Positions 48,348 to 56,890 of a stretch of DNA of 64,000 nt are shown here, piece by piece. The notes beneath the pieces were generated by a model. The model ran no database searches. It saw nothing but the letters and a program-made list of their open reading frames with translations, and was not told the DNA's origin. The stretch is from NCBI RefSeq assembly GCF_000425165.1, contig NZ_KE384320.1, forward strand, positions 156,709 through 220,708, written 5' to 3'. The stretch comes from Photobacterium halotolerans DSM 18316. Its GTDB lineage: Bacteria > Pseudomonadota > Gammaproteobacteria > Enterobacterales > Vibrionaceae. The position numbers and the translations under genes were made by a program. Position 1 is the stretch's first letter, and each line of letters begins with the position of its first letter.

Positions 48348-49103
48348 ATGACTAGCGGATACCTAATGTTCGACGCCCGTCTTTCTGTAAACAGACGCTT
48401 TCTGGTACTCATCGCCCTGTTATCGCTTCTTCTATCCGGATGCAGCCAAAAATTTCAGAATGTGTCGGATACTTTTCGTCTTGCTGTTCGCGGTGATGAT
48501 GACACAGTGAAATCCTCAGCCTGGATAGAACAACTCCCCTACGCCAGTATGTATGCCCGCATCGGCGACGGCCCCCAGGCCTTTATGGTGCTGGCACTGG
48601 CAGAACCTGCCGCCGTTCTGGCAACGTCAAACACTGCTACTGAGCCAGAAGCGACCGAGCCGGCTATGCAGCTGAAATGGCTGGCCGCCGACAAAGGCAT
48701 GCTGGTGACAGAGCACGGGCGGCTGGTGAAAACCCTGAACCTGCCCCTTGGCAATCTGGTGCAGGTGACAGCAGAAACGCCAGACCCGGTTGCTCTCGGG
48801 TTGCAGTTGCCGACTACACCGACAACCTGGACCCGCCGCATCGACTGGCAGCCCGGTTACCACTTTGGTTATCAGCTTACGTCCCGCTTTGAAGACAAAG
48901 GGCTGGTCACTATTAAGATCAACAATATTACTCAGTCTGCACGCTATTTTATTGAGACGGTTGATGTACCCAGTCTGGATCTGCAATTTGACAACGCGTT
49001 CTGGATTGAGCCCGCCAGTGGTCAGGTACTGAAAAGCCGCCAGCTTATCGCACCCGGCTTACCTGAAGTCGAAACACAATTGCTTAAAGCTTACGGACGA
49101 TAA
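48348..49103 (+). CDS. yjbF: yjbF, GfcB/YjbF-family lipoprotein
   Basis: A 251-residue (or 245 from ATG 48366) lipoprotein: hydrophobic signal FLVLIALLSLLLSGC, lipobox LSGC. The body carries YjbF/GfcB features such as FQNVSDTFRLAVRGDDD, IEQLPYASMYARIGDGPQAFMVLALAE, MQLKWLAADKGMLVTEHGRLVKTLNLP and RRIDWQPGYHFGYQLTSRF. These proteins are periplasmic-facing outer-membrane lipoproteins in group 4 capsule and yjb operons; the precise role is not known. Neither candidate start has a good ribosome-binding site. yjbG follows closely. Confidence 0.87.
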   Translation: MTSGYLMFDARLSVNRRFLVLIALLSLLLSGCSQKFQNVSDTFRLAVRGDDDTVKSSAWIEQLPYASMYARIGDGPQAFMVLALAEPAAVLATSNTATEPEATEPAMQLKWLAADKGMLVTEHGRLVKTLNLPLGNLVQVTAETPDPVALGLQLPTTPTTWTRRIDWQPGYHFGYQLTSRFEDKGLVTIKINNITQSARYFIETVDVPSLDLQFDNAFWIEPASGQVLKSRQLIAPGLPEVETQLLKAYGR

Positions 49104-49181
49104 CGGTTTATGAATCCAGATAATCACTTGCAGCGGATATTTTCGCCTCGCCAGACATGGCTTTTCGCGTCAGGATCTATG

Positions 49182-50027
49182 ATGAACGCTTTGATACAGG
49201 CTGTTTTTAAACTAACGGCTTTGATACTAACAGCTTCATCCATTGCATCGCCCGCCATGGCGATGCCTGTTGAAACGGCACCCACTTTCGTCAGGGTACA
49301 GCTGGACAACGGCGAAAAAGAACTGCAACTGCGCTACCCTGATACCGTCCGCCTGGATCGGGTTCAACAAGACGCTCTGGCCAATGTATACCAGTTATCA
49401 ACAAAATCAGACAATAGCGATAAAGCTCTGTACTGGAGCGGTTCCTTTTTATGGAAAGCCGATCACCGTGCTAAGCAGACCATCGCGCTGCAGCAGCAAA
49501 GCGTGGACAAGCAGATCCGAGCGCTGGCCGATCACTGGCGTTACCGACGCCCGGCTGCCAGTGAGACTCTTATTCAGCTGGCACAAAGTTTAGCCTCACC
49601 TTTGCCTGGTGAGCGTATTTTTCTGCCGTTAGACAGCGATCGCGTGCGTATTGTGCCGGACAACAACCCTGCGCTGAACGGGCCTTTTGTGTTGCGATTA
49701 GCCACCCGGCCCAATACCGTTAAGGTGACAGGGGCCCTCAGGCTGCCGGCCGGCAATACGGCTGATATTTCCCTGCCGTGGCAGGAAAGGCAGGATGCCG
49801 CAGGCTATCTGAAACAGATACAAGCGTTAGCGGTTGCCGACCGGGATTACGTCTGGGTTATTCAGCCCGACGGCAAAGCCGAACAACACAGCATCGCGTA
49901 CTGGAACCGGCAGCATAAAGATATCGCGCCGGGCGCTATTCTTTATCTTGCGTTTAGCGATCTGCCAGCGAGTGCGAAGTCGTTAAATTCTCAAATTATT
50001 CATTTGCTTTCACAAAGGCCTTTCTGA
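49182..50027 (+). CDS. yjbG: yjbG, GfcC-family periplasmic protein
   Basis: The product has a signal peptide (MNALIQAVFKLTALILTASSIASPAMA) and the GfcC/YjbG body: RVQLDNGEKELQLRYPDTVRLDRV near the start and the C-terminal WVIQPDGKAEQHSIAYWNRQHKDIAPGAILYLAF, recalling the soluble ring-forming ubiquitin-like domains of Wza-associated proteins. I choose ATG 49182, six bases after AGGA; the frame is open to ATG 49110 but that gives an atypically long N-terminus. Its stop overlaps the yjbH ATG by one base, so they are coupled. Confidence 0.85.
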   Translation: MNALIQAVFKLTALILTASSIASPAMAMPVETAPTFVRVQLDNGEKELQLRYPDTVRLDRVQQDALANVYQLSTKSDNSDKALYWSGSFLWKADHRAKQTIALQQQSVDKQIRALADHWRYRRPAASETLIQLAQSLASPLPGERIFLPLDSDRVRIVPDNNPALNGPFVLRLATRPNTVKVTGALRLPAGNTADISLPWQERQDAAGYLKQIQALAVADRDYVWVIQPDGKAEQHSIAYWNRQHKDIAPGAILYLAFSDLPASAKSLNSQIIHLLSQRPF

Positions 50028-52258
50028 TGGATCAGCCTGTTATGTCTTCCTGTACCAAGCGTCTGGGTCTTCGTTTTCTGTCCGGGTTATCTCTGGGCGT
50101 TATCACTCTTACGGCCCATGCCGATGAATTCAGTTATCCTGACTTTTCCGTTTCCCAGTCTGATTTTGGTGGCGTTGGCCTGATCCAGATGCCTTCCGGT
50201 CGTGTCGCACCGGAAGGCGAATTCACCTTTGGTGCCACCTATAATCAGGATTACCTGCATTACAATGTGTCATTGCAGCTGTTCCCCTGGCTGGAAACCA
50301 CCATACGTTACACGCTGGTTCAGGATGTTCTCTACAGTGAGGACGAGGACTTCAGTGGCGACACCAAATACACAGACAAGGGCATAGACTTTAAGCTTAG
50401 GCTATTGGAAGAAAGCTTCTGGTTACCGGAAACCTCTGTCGGTATTCGCGATTTTGGCGGTACCGGATTGTTTGACGGTGAATACATTGCGGCCAGCAAA
50501 CACTGGGGAGCGCTGGATTTTACCCTGGGGCTGGGCTGGGGCTATATTGGCAACGGCGCTAATCTGTCCGGTGATAAAAGCCTGAGCAGCGACTGCGGCC
50601 GTAATACCGAATATAAAGGTAAAGGCGGCAGTGTCGATTTCGAGCGCTGGTTTACAGGCTGCATGGCAGTATTTGGCGGGGTGGAATACCAGACGCCCTG
50701 GCGGCCTTTACGACTGAAACTGGAATATGACGGCAACGACTATACCAGTGATTTTCCTGTTACCCGTGCTAATTCGGATATGTCTCAGGACAGCCCGATA
50801 AACCTGGGCGTATTATACCGCCTGGGCGACTGGGGCGATCTGCGGATAAGCTATGAACGTGGCAATACCTGGACCGCCGGTTTTAACCTCAATACCAATT
50901 TCAATCAGCTGACAACCTCCTGGCGCGATACACCGGTCGCCGCTTATGCGCCCGACAAACAAAAACGGTCCACCACCAGCGCAGACTGGCAGATCATCGC
51001 GAATCAGTTACATACCAACGCCGGGTATGAAAACCCGACCCTGTACGCCGATGATCATACCGTGACTGTGGAAGCGCCGCAGAACAAATACCGGGATCGT
51101 GACCAGGGCTATCAGCGTGCGGCGACCCTGCTCAGCAACCAGTTACCGACAGATCCTGACACCGGCCTGCCGCTTTATAACGAGTACCGCCTGATCGAAA
51201 CCAGCAATGACCTGCCGGTTAAGGAAACCCGCATTAATGTGAAGGCATTTGATCAGGTCGCCAGTCACCGCTATGTCAATGCCTCTGTCGACGATGCTAT
51301 TACTCATCAGGTACCGGCACAACCACAAGGCCGGCAGATTGCTACAGACACAGACAAATGGGATCTGAGTGTTTCACCGACCCTTCAGCAGTCTTTTGGC
51401 GGCTCGGAAGGGTTTTATCTGTACAACTTAGGGGTAACAGCCGGTGCCAGTTATCACATCACAGACCATTGGGAGCTGGGCGGCAGCGTTTATCTCAACC
51501 TGCTCGATAACTACGCTAAGTTCCTCTACGATGTGCCACCCGATGGCACAGATTTAAAGCGCGTTCGTACTCTGGTTCGCCAGTACATTGATGGCAATCC
51601 GATCCGGGTCAACAATCTTCAGCTGACCTGGATGGATCAACTGGCGGATAACTGGTACGGACAAGCATATACAGGTTACCTGGAAATGATGTTTGCCGGT
51701 GCGGGCAGTGAAGTGCTGTATCGCCCTATGGGAAAAAACTGGGCGCTGGGTGCTGATATGAACTACGTGATTCAGCGAGACCCGGATACCCAGTTTGGCC
51801 TTTTCCGTGACGAGGTGCATTTCGATCCCATTACCGGACGCGACTACAAGGTACAAACGGGCGCGTTAACCGGCCATGCCACCTTCTATTACCAGCCACA
51901 GTGGACTTTGCTACCCAATACGCTGATGAAAATCAGTGCCGGACGCTACCTGACAGAAGATGTGGGTGTGACTTTCGACTTCTCCAAGCAATTTGACAGC
52001 GGGGTGATTGCCGGTGCCTTTGTGACCAAAACCAACCTGTCGGCCGAAGAATTTGGTGAGGGCAGTTACAATAAAGGCTTTTACATCTCGATCCCTTACG
52101 ATCTGATGACAGTGAAGCCAAGCCGCAACCGTGCCAATATTTCCTGGCTTCCTCTGACGCGTGACGGCGGGCAGATGCTCAACCGTAAGTACCAACTCTA
52201 TAACATTACCGATGCGCGTTATCCCTGGTACAGCCGGAAGATGATGCAAGCGGAATAA
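50027..52258 (+). CDS. yjbH: yjbH, large outer-membrane beta-barrel exopolysaccharide protein
   Basis: A 743-residue YjbH/GfcD-family protein with signal peptide (LGLRFLSGLSLGVITLTAHA) followed by SVSQSDFGGVGLIQMPSGRVAPEGEFTFGATY, the typical YjbH opening, and many predicted beta strands rich in Tyr, Trp and Gly. GfcD/YjbH proteins are large outer-membrane barrels thought to help release or anchor secreted polysaccharide. The central part (about residues 300-440) is less barrel-like and probably periplasmic. The start overlaps yjbG by one base. A hairpin terminator follows. Confidence 0.9.
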   Translation: MDQPVMSSCTKRLGLRFLSGLSLGVITLTAHADEFSYPDFSVSQSDFGGVGLIQMPSGRVAPEGEFTFGATYNQDYLHYNVSLQLFPWLETTIRYTLVQDVLYSEDEDFSGDTKYTDKGIDFKLRLLEESFWLPETSVGIRDFGGTGLFDGEYIAASKHWGALDFTLGLGWGYIGNGANLSGDKSLSSDCGRNTEYKGKGGSVDFERWFTGCMAVFGGVEYQTPWRPLRLKLEYDGNDYTSDFPVTRANSDMSQDSPINLGVLYRLGDWGDLRISYERGNTWTAGFNLNTNFNQLTTSWRDTPVAAYAPDKQKRSTTSADWQIIANQLHTNAGYENPTLYADDHTVTVEAPQNKYRDRDQGYQRAATLLSNQLPTDPDTGLPLYNEYRLIETSNDLPVKETRINVKAFDQVASHRYVNASVDDAITHQVPAQPQGRQIATDTDKWDLSVSPTLQQSFGGSEGFYLYNLGVTAGASYHITDHWELGGSVYLNLLDNYAKFLYDVPPDGTDLKRVRTLVRQYIDGNPIRVNNLQLTWMDQLADNWYGQAYTGYLEMMFAGAGSEVLYRPMGKNWALGADMNYVIQRDPDTQFGLFRDEVHFDPITGRDYKVQTGALTGHATFYYQPQWTLLPNTLMKISAGRYLTEDVGVTFDFSKQFDSGVIAGAFVTKTNLSAEEFGEGSYNKGFYISIPYDLMTVKPSRNRANISWLPLTRDGGQMLNRKYQLYNITDARYPWYSRKMMQAE

Positions 52259-52294
52259 GCATGAGAATCATGACCTTATAGTCAGGTGACACTG

Positions 52295-52325
52295 GATGGC
52301 CCGCTTCAACACGGGCCATCTTGCT
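52295..52325 (+). terminator. hairpin terminator after yjbH
   Basis: Perfect 9-bp stem GATGGCCCG / CGGGCCATC with an 8-base loop about 37 bases after the yjbH stop, followed by TTGCTTG, a weak T-tract. Confidence 0.7.
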
Positions 52326-52350
52326 TGCTAATACCGCACCCGCTCTGCCT

Positions 52351-52399
52351 GCTCTTCTCTGCTCTTCTCAGCTCTCCTCAGCTCTCCTCAGCTCTCTTT
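52351..52399 (+). repeat. 10-base pyrimidine-rich tandem repeat
   Basis: About 4.7 copies of a 10-base unit close to GCTCTCCTCA starting at 52351, 52361, 52371, 52381 and 52391. The plus strand stays pyrimidine-rich to about 52460 (long T/C runs). No gene lies here; the remainder of 52400-52686 shows nothing else that I can name apart from the leader of the next gene. Confidence 0.85.
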
Positions 52400-52686
52400 T
52401 AGTTTTATTTCTCCTGCTCTTTTTGTTTTTCTTATTTATCTTTTTTATTTCTTTCTGCTTTCTTAATGGTTCTTAATGTTTGGTTTATCAAATAATTAAC
52501 CCTGCTGGCTGAATAGATTGGTTGCCATCGTGCTCTGCTGTTTTGCAGAGTCGCTCTGCTGAATTGTTGCACCGGGATCTCGTATCGGCGATCCAAAAAG
52601 CGACGAAAAATTAATCTTCAACAGATACTGTCGCCTTCCTGAACTAAATGGAGTGGTCTCGTAATCGACGTTTGTGAGGTAGAAAT

Positions 52687-52911
52687 ATGTTCAGAAAATA
52701 TGCTGTTTTTTCGGTAACATTTCCCGTACTGCATAAAATCAACCTGTTGCTGGCGATCGCGTTTTTTGCCACCTGCTGTTACCAACTGGTGGTGCAGGAA
52801 GATATCGTCTTCAGCCTGGGTTTGCTGGCCGTCATGTTCCTGCTGACCCTTTTTGCCGGTTCGTCAAACTACCGGCGTAAATATATCAGCTTCCCCTATT
52901 CAGTCGATTGA
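52687..52911 (+). CDS. small two-span membrane protein of unknown function
   Basis: A 74-residue protein with two hydrophobic segments (about 17-33, INLLLAIAFFATCCYQL, and 41-57, FSLGLLAVMFLLTLFAG), basic residues RRK after the second, and a short polar tail. GAGGT lies seven bases before ATG 52687, so translation is plausible. No family is recognised. It sits between yjbH and wzz, with long non-coding flanks on both sides, so it may be monocistronic. The 352 bases after it (52912-53263) show only a weak inverted pair GAGGCTC / GAGCCTC and AT-rich sequence upstream of wzz. Confidence 0.6.
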   Translation: MFRKYAVFSVTFPVLHKINLLLAIAFFATCCYQLVVQEDIVFSLGLLAVMFLLTLFAGSSNYRRKYISFPYSVD

Positions 52912-53263
52912 CCCTGACATTAATTGTAAATGACAGCAAAGACGAGGCTCGGCATACCGCATTTTAAGGCTTCACTTCAGTGAAAGTTGCTTTTTTGTAT
53001 AAAAATTAACATTTCATGAGCCTCGGCTATCCCGATTTTTTTGTCAGGGATCACGGATAGTAGAAACTTGTTCAATAATTTTCCACAAGAGGCCTATGGC
53101 TGCTTGCTTCCGCTAAGAGCACCCACCTATAATTTGCCCTGTGAGTACATATTTACTTAATTCTAATGCTCTACTGAACGCATTAAGATAAAATTACAAA
53201 GATAATTTTTTACTTTTCTTCTTTATCGCATCACAAATTGCAGTTATCAATGGAAGTGTCATA

Positions 53264-54397
53264 GTGACAGATACACACACAAAAGCCGTCCCGTCAGGCC
53301 CTCAACTTGTTCATCAATCTAATCAAACTATGCCAACACCAGACAGCACTGATGAAATTGATCTCGTCCAGCAGGTAAGAACACTGTGGCAGGAAAAGCT
53401 GCTGATAGCCCTGATTACCCTGGCTTTCGCCATCGCTGGTGTCGCCTATGCACTGACCGCGCAAGAATGGTGGACGGCCAAAGCCAAAGTGATACAGCCT
53501 CAGATCACCGATTTTGCCCAGTTACAACGTGAAATCAGTGCCTTCCAGCCTGCTTTTGATGTTTACCAGGCCGACGGTACCGTACTGGTCAGCACCCGGC
53601 TTCTGGATGTGGCTGACGCCGAAGTGCTGTTTAAACATTTCATCAATGGCTTTAATTCGCTGGAAAACAAGAAAGCATTCTTAATGGACAGTAGCGATTT
53701 TCAGCAGTTTCTGACAGAAAACAATGTTGCTACTGAAGAAGATACTGACAGAGCGCTGGAAAACTGGTTCGATAAAATCACCGCTCAACCGGCCAGCAAG
53801 CAGGAACCCGATACCTTCGTGATTAACCTGCAGGCGACTACCAGTAACAGTAGCTTTGATATGCTGAAACAGTACATCGATTTTGTGTCTGCCAAGGTCT
53901 ATAACGACACGCTGGCTAATATCCAGGCACTGGTGTCAGCCAAAGAGTATGAGCTGAAACAGCAGCTCAAAGTACTGCGCAGCCAGGCCAGCAGTTATCT
54001 ACAGGTTGAAAAAGAGCGTACCCAATACGCCCTGAATATCGCCAGCGCTGCGGATGTCAGTCAGCCGGTTCAGAATCTGGGTGATAACGAAATCTTTGCC
54101 ATTAACCTGGGCGCGAAAGCACTGGCGGCCAAGGTAAATGCTCTGGAATCAGTTAAGAACCTGAGCGTGGTTGAGCCCCGTATTCAGCAGGTAGAAGCGC
54201 GTCTGTCGCTGCTGCAGGGCACTGAGCTGGATAAAAATATCCGCTTCAAAACCTACCGTTTCCTTGAAAACGTAGAAAAGCCAATCACCAAAGACAAACC
54301 TAAACGCGCCCTGATTGTGGTTATCGCCACTCTGCTGGGCGGTATGCTGGGTGTGGCTTTTGTGCTTATCCGCTCTGCGTTCAGAAATCACGACTGA
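53264..54397 (+). CDS. wzz: wzz, polysaccharide chain-length determinant
   Basis: A 377-residue polysaccharide co-polymerase (Wzz family). Two membrane segments (about residues 45-65, LLIALITLAFAIAGVAYAL, and 347-368, ALIVVIATLLGGMLGVAFVLI) flank a periplasmic coiled-coil domain; no kinase domain. The membrane segments and flanks closely resemble those of Wzc in this window, including EIDL before the first and KRALIVV/KKALIVV at the second. The start is GTG 53264 with GGAAG seven bases upstream. It sets the modal length of an O-antigen or ECA-like polymer; which one is not evident. A strong terminator follows. Confidence 0.9.
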   Translation: MTDTHTKAVPSGPQLVHQSNQTMPTPDSTDEIDLVQQVRTLWQEKLLIALITLAFAIAGVAYALTAQEWWTAKAKVIQPQITDFAQLQREISAFQPAFDVYQADGTVLVSTRLLDVADAEVLFKHFINGFNSLENKKAFLMDSSDFQQFLTENNVATEEDTDRALENWFDKITAQPASKQEPDTFVINLQATTSNSSFDMLKQYIDFVSAKVYNDTLANIQALVSAKEYELKQQLKVLRSQASSYLQVEKERTQYALNIASAADVSQPVQNLGDNEIFAINLGAKALAAKVNALESVKNLSVVEPRIQQVEARLSLLQGTELDKNIRFKTYRFLENVEKPITKDKPKRALIVVIATLLGGMLGVAFVLIRSAFRNHD

Positions 54398-54431
54398 TTG
54401 CTCAGCCACACAATCAGCGATGAGATATACC

Positions 54432-54468
54432 AAAAAGGCCAGTCCGGATAAAACGGACTGGCCTTTTT
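54432..54468. terminator. bidirectional terminator between wzz and yfcL
   Basis: A 15-bp inverted repeat, AAAAAGGCCAGTCCG against CGGACTGGCCTTTTT with a 7-base loop, lies between the convergent wzz and yfcL and has a T-run on both strands. Confidence 0.93.
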
Positions 54469-54526
54469 GATTCTTTTGTACTTCTGTTTCAGTTACGGGC
54501 AGTGTGACTGAGTTGCCGCTATCCAA

Positions 54527-54805
54527 TCAGGATGGTGACTCAACGGCCGACTGTTGCAACTGAAGCCACAGCGATTTCACCAGCTGCTGATCGGCAGGGT
54601 TCAGCTCGGACTGCGCATTCTTCAGGCTGTCATTCACCGCCTGGTTCATCGCCTCCAAAGACGCAATGCCGTCACGCTCACACTCTGCTGCCGACAGCGA
54701 AATGTGGCCACGCAGGTAACCGCCTGCAAATAGTTCGTCATCCGATGCGGTTTCCACCATCAGGTCAATCAGGGTGAGCAGCTTTTCTTCGTATTGCTGG
54801 ATCAT
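54527..54805 (-). CDS. yfcL: YfcL family protein
   Basis: A 92-residue cytoplasmic protein matching E. coli YfcL: MIQQYEEKLLTLIDLMVETASDDELFAGGYLRGHISLSAAECE at the N-terminus, with the conserved SDDELFA-GYLRGH block, and a helical C-terminus. Function is unknown. It lies next to epmC, the conserved gamma-proteobacterial arrangement, and marks the resumption of the backbone after the polysaccharide region. Confidence 0.9.
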   Translation of the reverse strand: MIQQYEEKLLTLIDLMVETASDDELFAGGYLRGHISLSAAECERDGIASLEAMNQAVNDSLKNAQSELNPADQQLVKSLWLQLQQSAVESPS

Positions 54806-54895
54806 CTCGTCACTCTTTCGTTTTATCTGAATCTGGCCCTGTACGGATCAGAATAGGTTTACTCACGCCACTGATACGCATTGCTGTGATGCGAA

Positions 54896-55429
54896 TCAAA
54901 GCGGCTCAGGAAAATCGTCTGCGCTGAGCGGTTGGACACCATAATGCTGACGCAACACTTCTGACAGTCTGCCTGCTCGCTCTGGTGTATTGCCATTCAG
55001 GTAATGCAGCACCTGCTGGCGGACTTTGCGGGTAAATGCTACCCGATCCGGCTCATGATCACCACTCAGGTTGTCGCAGCTGACCTGAAAACGAAAGCCG
55101 CAACTGGCCGACAGCAGCCACTCTACCGCCTGAGGTTTCACTTCAACCTGCTCAAACACCGCCTGCTGATCAGCGTTCCGTCCGTCTGGCAAATACCAGT
55201 AGCCATAATCTTCCAGCAAGCGACGCTCGGGGCCTGCAATACACCAGTGCGCTATCTCGTGCAGTGCAGAGGCAAAGTAACCACGGGCAAACACAATTCG
55301 GTGATGCGGGTGCTCAGTATCGGCAGGAAGATAAACCGGCTCATCACCGCCCAGCACCAATTCGGTGTTGAGGCTGGTTAAGAAAGTGCGGTTAAAGAGT
55401 GTTATCAGGTCGTTATAATCGTGAGGCAT
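54896..55429 (-). CDS. epmC: epmC, elongation factor P hydroxylase
   Basis: EpmC (YfcM) hydroxylates the beta-lysylated lysine of elongation factor P. Features: DEPVYLPADTEHPHHRIVFARGYFASALHEIAHWCIAG, including the metal-binding HEIAHW motif, then YGYWYLPDGRNADQQAVFEQVEVKPQA and SCDNLSGDHEPDRVAFTRKV. I use ATG 55429, which aligns with the E. coli N-terminus; ATG 55453 is possible, and none has a clear ribosome-binding site. It is followed by yfcL after about 90 bases and is divergent from the CapD-like gene. Confidence 0.9.
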   Translation of the reverse strand: MPHDYNDLITLFNRTFLTSLNTELVLGGDEPVYLPADTEHPHHRIVFARGYFASALHEIAHWCIAGPERRLLEDYGYWYLPDGRNADQQAVFEQVEVKPQAVEWLLSASCGFRFQVSCDNLSGDHEPDRVAFTRKVRQQVLHYLNGNTPERAGRLSEVLRQHYGVQPLSADDFPEPL

Positions 55430-55701
55430 GGACTGTGTGGCTTCATTTAACATCTGGGAGGTCAGCGCTGATTGTCCCAGCCCCTCCCGCAAGAATGCCG
55501 CCGATTATAGCGGGTTTGGGATCATAGTGCTAACCACAACACATAAGCCTTATATCACGAGGAGACTCACGCTAGTAATGAAGCCCATGGTATGATGCAG
55601 CCTTCCTGAACGCCTAGTAGCAAGATAATGCAAATTATTATCCAAGCATACTGTTGCCCGTAATATCGACATCGCGATTTTCCATGCTCTCAGAATCACT
55701 C

Positions 55702-56823
55702 ATGCCAAAAACCACTATAAACATCGAAACATTGTTAGACCGTGAACAAGTGCTGCCTCTGACATCGCTTATGTCAAAAAATATTACCGGCAAAACCGTG
55801 ATGATTACGGGTGCTGGAGGTTCAATTGGTTCAGAGTTATGCAGGCAGATCATCCGGCTGAAACCCAGAAAATTGGTCTTATTTGAGTTAAATGAATTTA
55901 ACTTATACCGCATTCATCAGGAAATCAGCCTGCAACTCAACAATCTGGACCTTGAGATTCCATTAATCGCAGCTTTAGGTTCTGTTCAAAATCAGCAGAG
56001 AACTCAATCACTGATGGTAAAACATCAGGTAGATAACCTTTATCATGCTGCAGCATACAAACACGTCCCTATGCTTGAAGAAGAGCAAAACATCATTGAG
56101 GGACTGTATAACAATGTCTTTGGTACTTTGGCATTAGCAAAAGCCGCAATACAGGCTCAAATCAGCCACTTCACCCTGATTTCTACTGATAAAGCCGTAC
56201 AACCTATTAATATAATGGGTGCTAGCAAACGACTGGCAGAGCTTATAGTGCAATCTCTGGCTCAGTATCAGAACACAACACTTTTTACAGCAGTACGATT
56301 TGGTAACGTGCTTGATTCTTCCGGTTCAGCCGTACCGTTATTCAGGCAGCAGATCCAGCAAGGCGGACCTGTTACTGTTACGCATCCTGATGCAACCCGC
56401 TATTTCATGTCTATTCCAGAAGCTGCACAATTGGTAATTCAAGCAAATGGAATGAGCGAAAACGGACAACTGTTCGTTCTTGATATGGGGAAACCGATTA
56501 AAGTTTTGACATTGGTTGAACGACTGATTCAGCAATTTCACCCGGTGAATACTCACCAGGCCAGTCCCGAGATACAAATCATTTTCACTGGGCTTCGGGC
56601 TGGAGAAAAGCTCGAGGAAGAGCCGCTTATCACAGACAATGCCAAAAGAACTGTACATCCAAAAATCATGGTATTAACAGAAGAACCGAGCCCATGGTCT
56701 GAAACAGAAGCCTATTTAAACCAACTCAGCCAATATTGTGATGACACAGATTTAGACGGTATTCGTTCCCTTTTAAGTCACTTTATGTGCTCAAGAGCCG
56801 CTGGCGATTGTCTGAAACAGTAA
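55702..56823 (+). CDS. CapD/WbpM-type NDP-sugar 4,6-dehydratase, membrane domain missing
   Basis: The 373-residue product is the catalytic SDR half of the CapD/WbpM/PglF family, which makes UDP-4-keto-6-deoxy-HexNAc from UDP-GlcNAc. Present are the family linker NIETLLDREQV, NAD motif MITGAGGSIGSELCRQI, HAAAYKHVPMLEE, STDKAVQPINIMGASKRLAE (Met-x3-Lys variant of the active site), VRFGNVLDSSGSAVPLF and LRAGEKLEEE. Full-length members carry about 250 more residues with four membrane spans upstream; here an in-frame stop occurs at 55618-55620. No ribosome-binding site is convincing at ATG 55702, ATG 55684 or TTG 55654. It could be a soluble short form or a truncated remnant. Convergent with aroC. 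Confidence 0.75.
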   Translation: MPKTTINIETLLDREQVLPLTSLMSKNITGKTVMITGAGGSIGSELCRQIIRLKPRKLVLFELNEFNLYRIHQEISLQLNNLDLEIPLIAALGSVQNQQRTQSLMVKHQVDNLYHAAAYKHVPMLEEEQNIIEGLYNNVFGTLALAKAAIQAQISHFTLISTDKAVQPINIMGASKRLAELIVQSLAQYQNTTLFTAVRFGNVLDSSGSAVPLFRQQIQQGGPVTVTHPDATRYFMSIPEAAQLVIQANGMSENGQLFVLDMGKPIKVLTLVERLIQQFHPVNTHQASPEIQIIFTGLRAGEKLEEEPLITDNAKRTVHPKIMVLTEEPSPWSETEAYLNQLSQYCDDTDLDGIRSLLSHFMCSRAAGDCLKQ

Positions 56824-56831
56824 CGAACAAC

Positions 56832-56865
56832 AAAAAAAGAGGACGCCCCAACGTCCTCTTTTTTT
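56832..56865. terminator. bidirectional terminator between CapD-like gene and aroC
   Basis: A 14-bp inverted repeat, AAAAAAAGAGGACG against CGTCCTCTTTTTTT, with a T-run on both strands between two convergent genes. Confidence 0.93.
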
Positions 56866-56890
56866 GTTTAACCGGCCGCTCTGAATCAGA

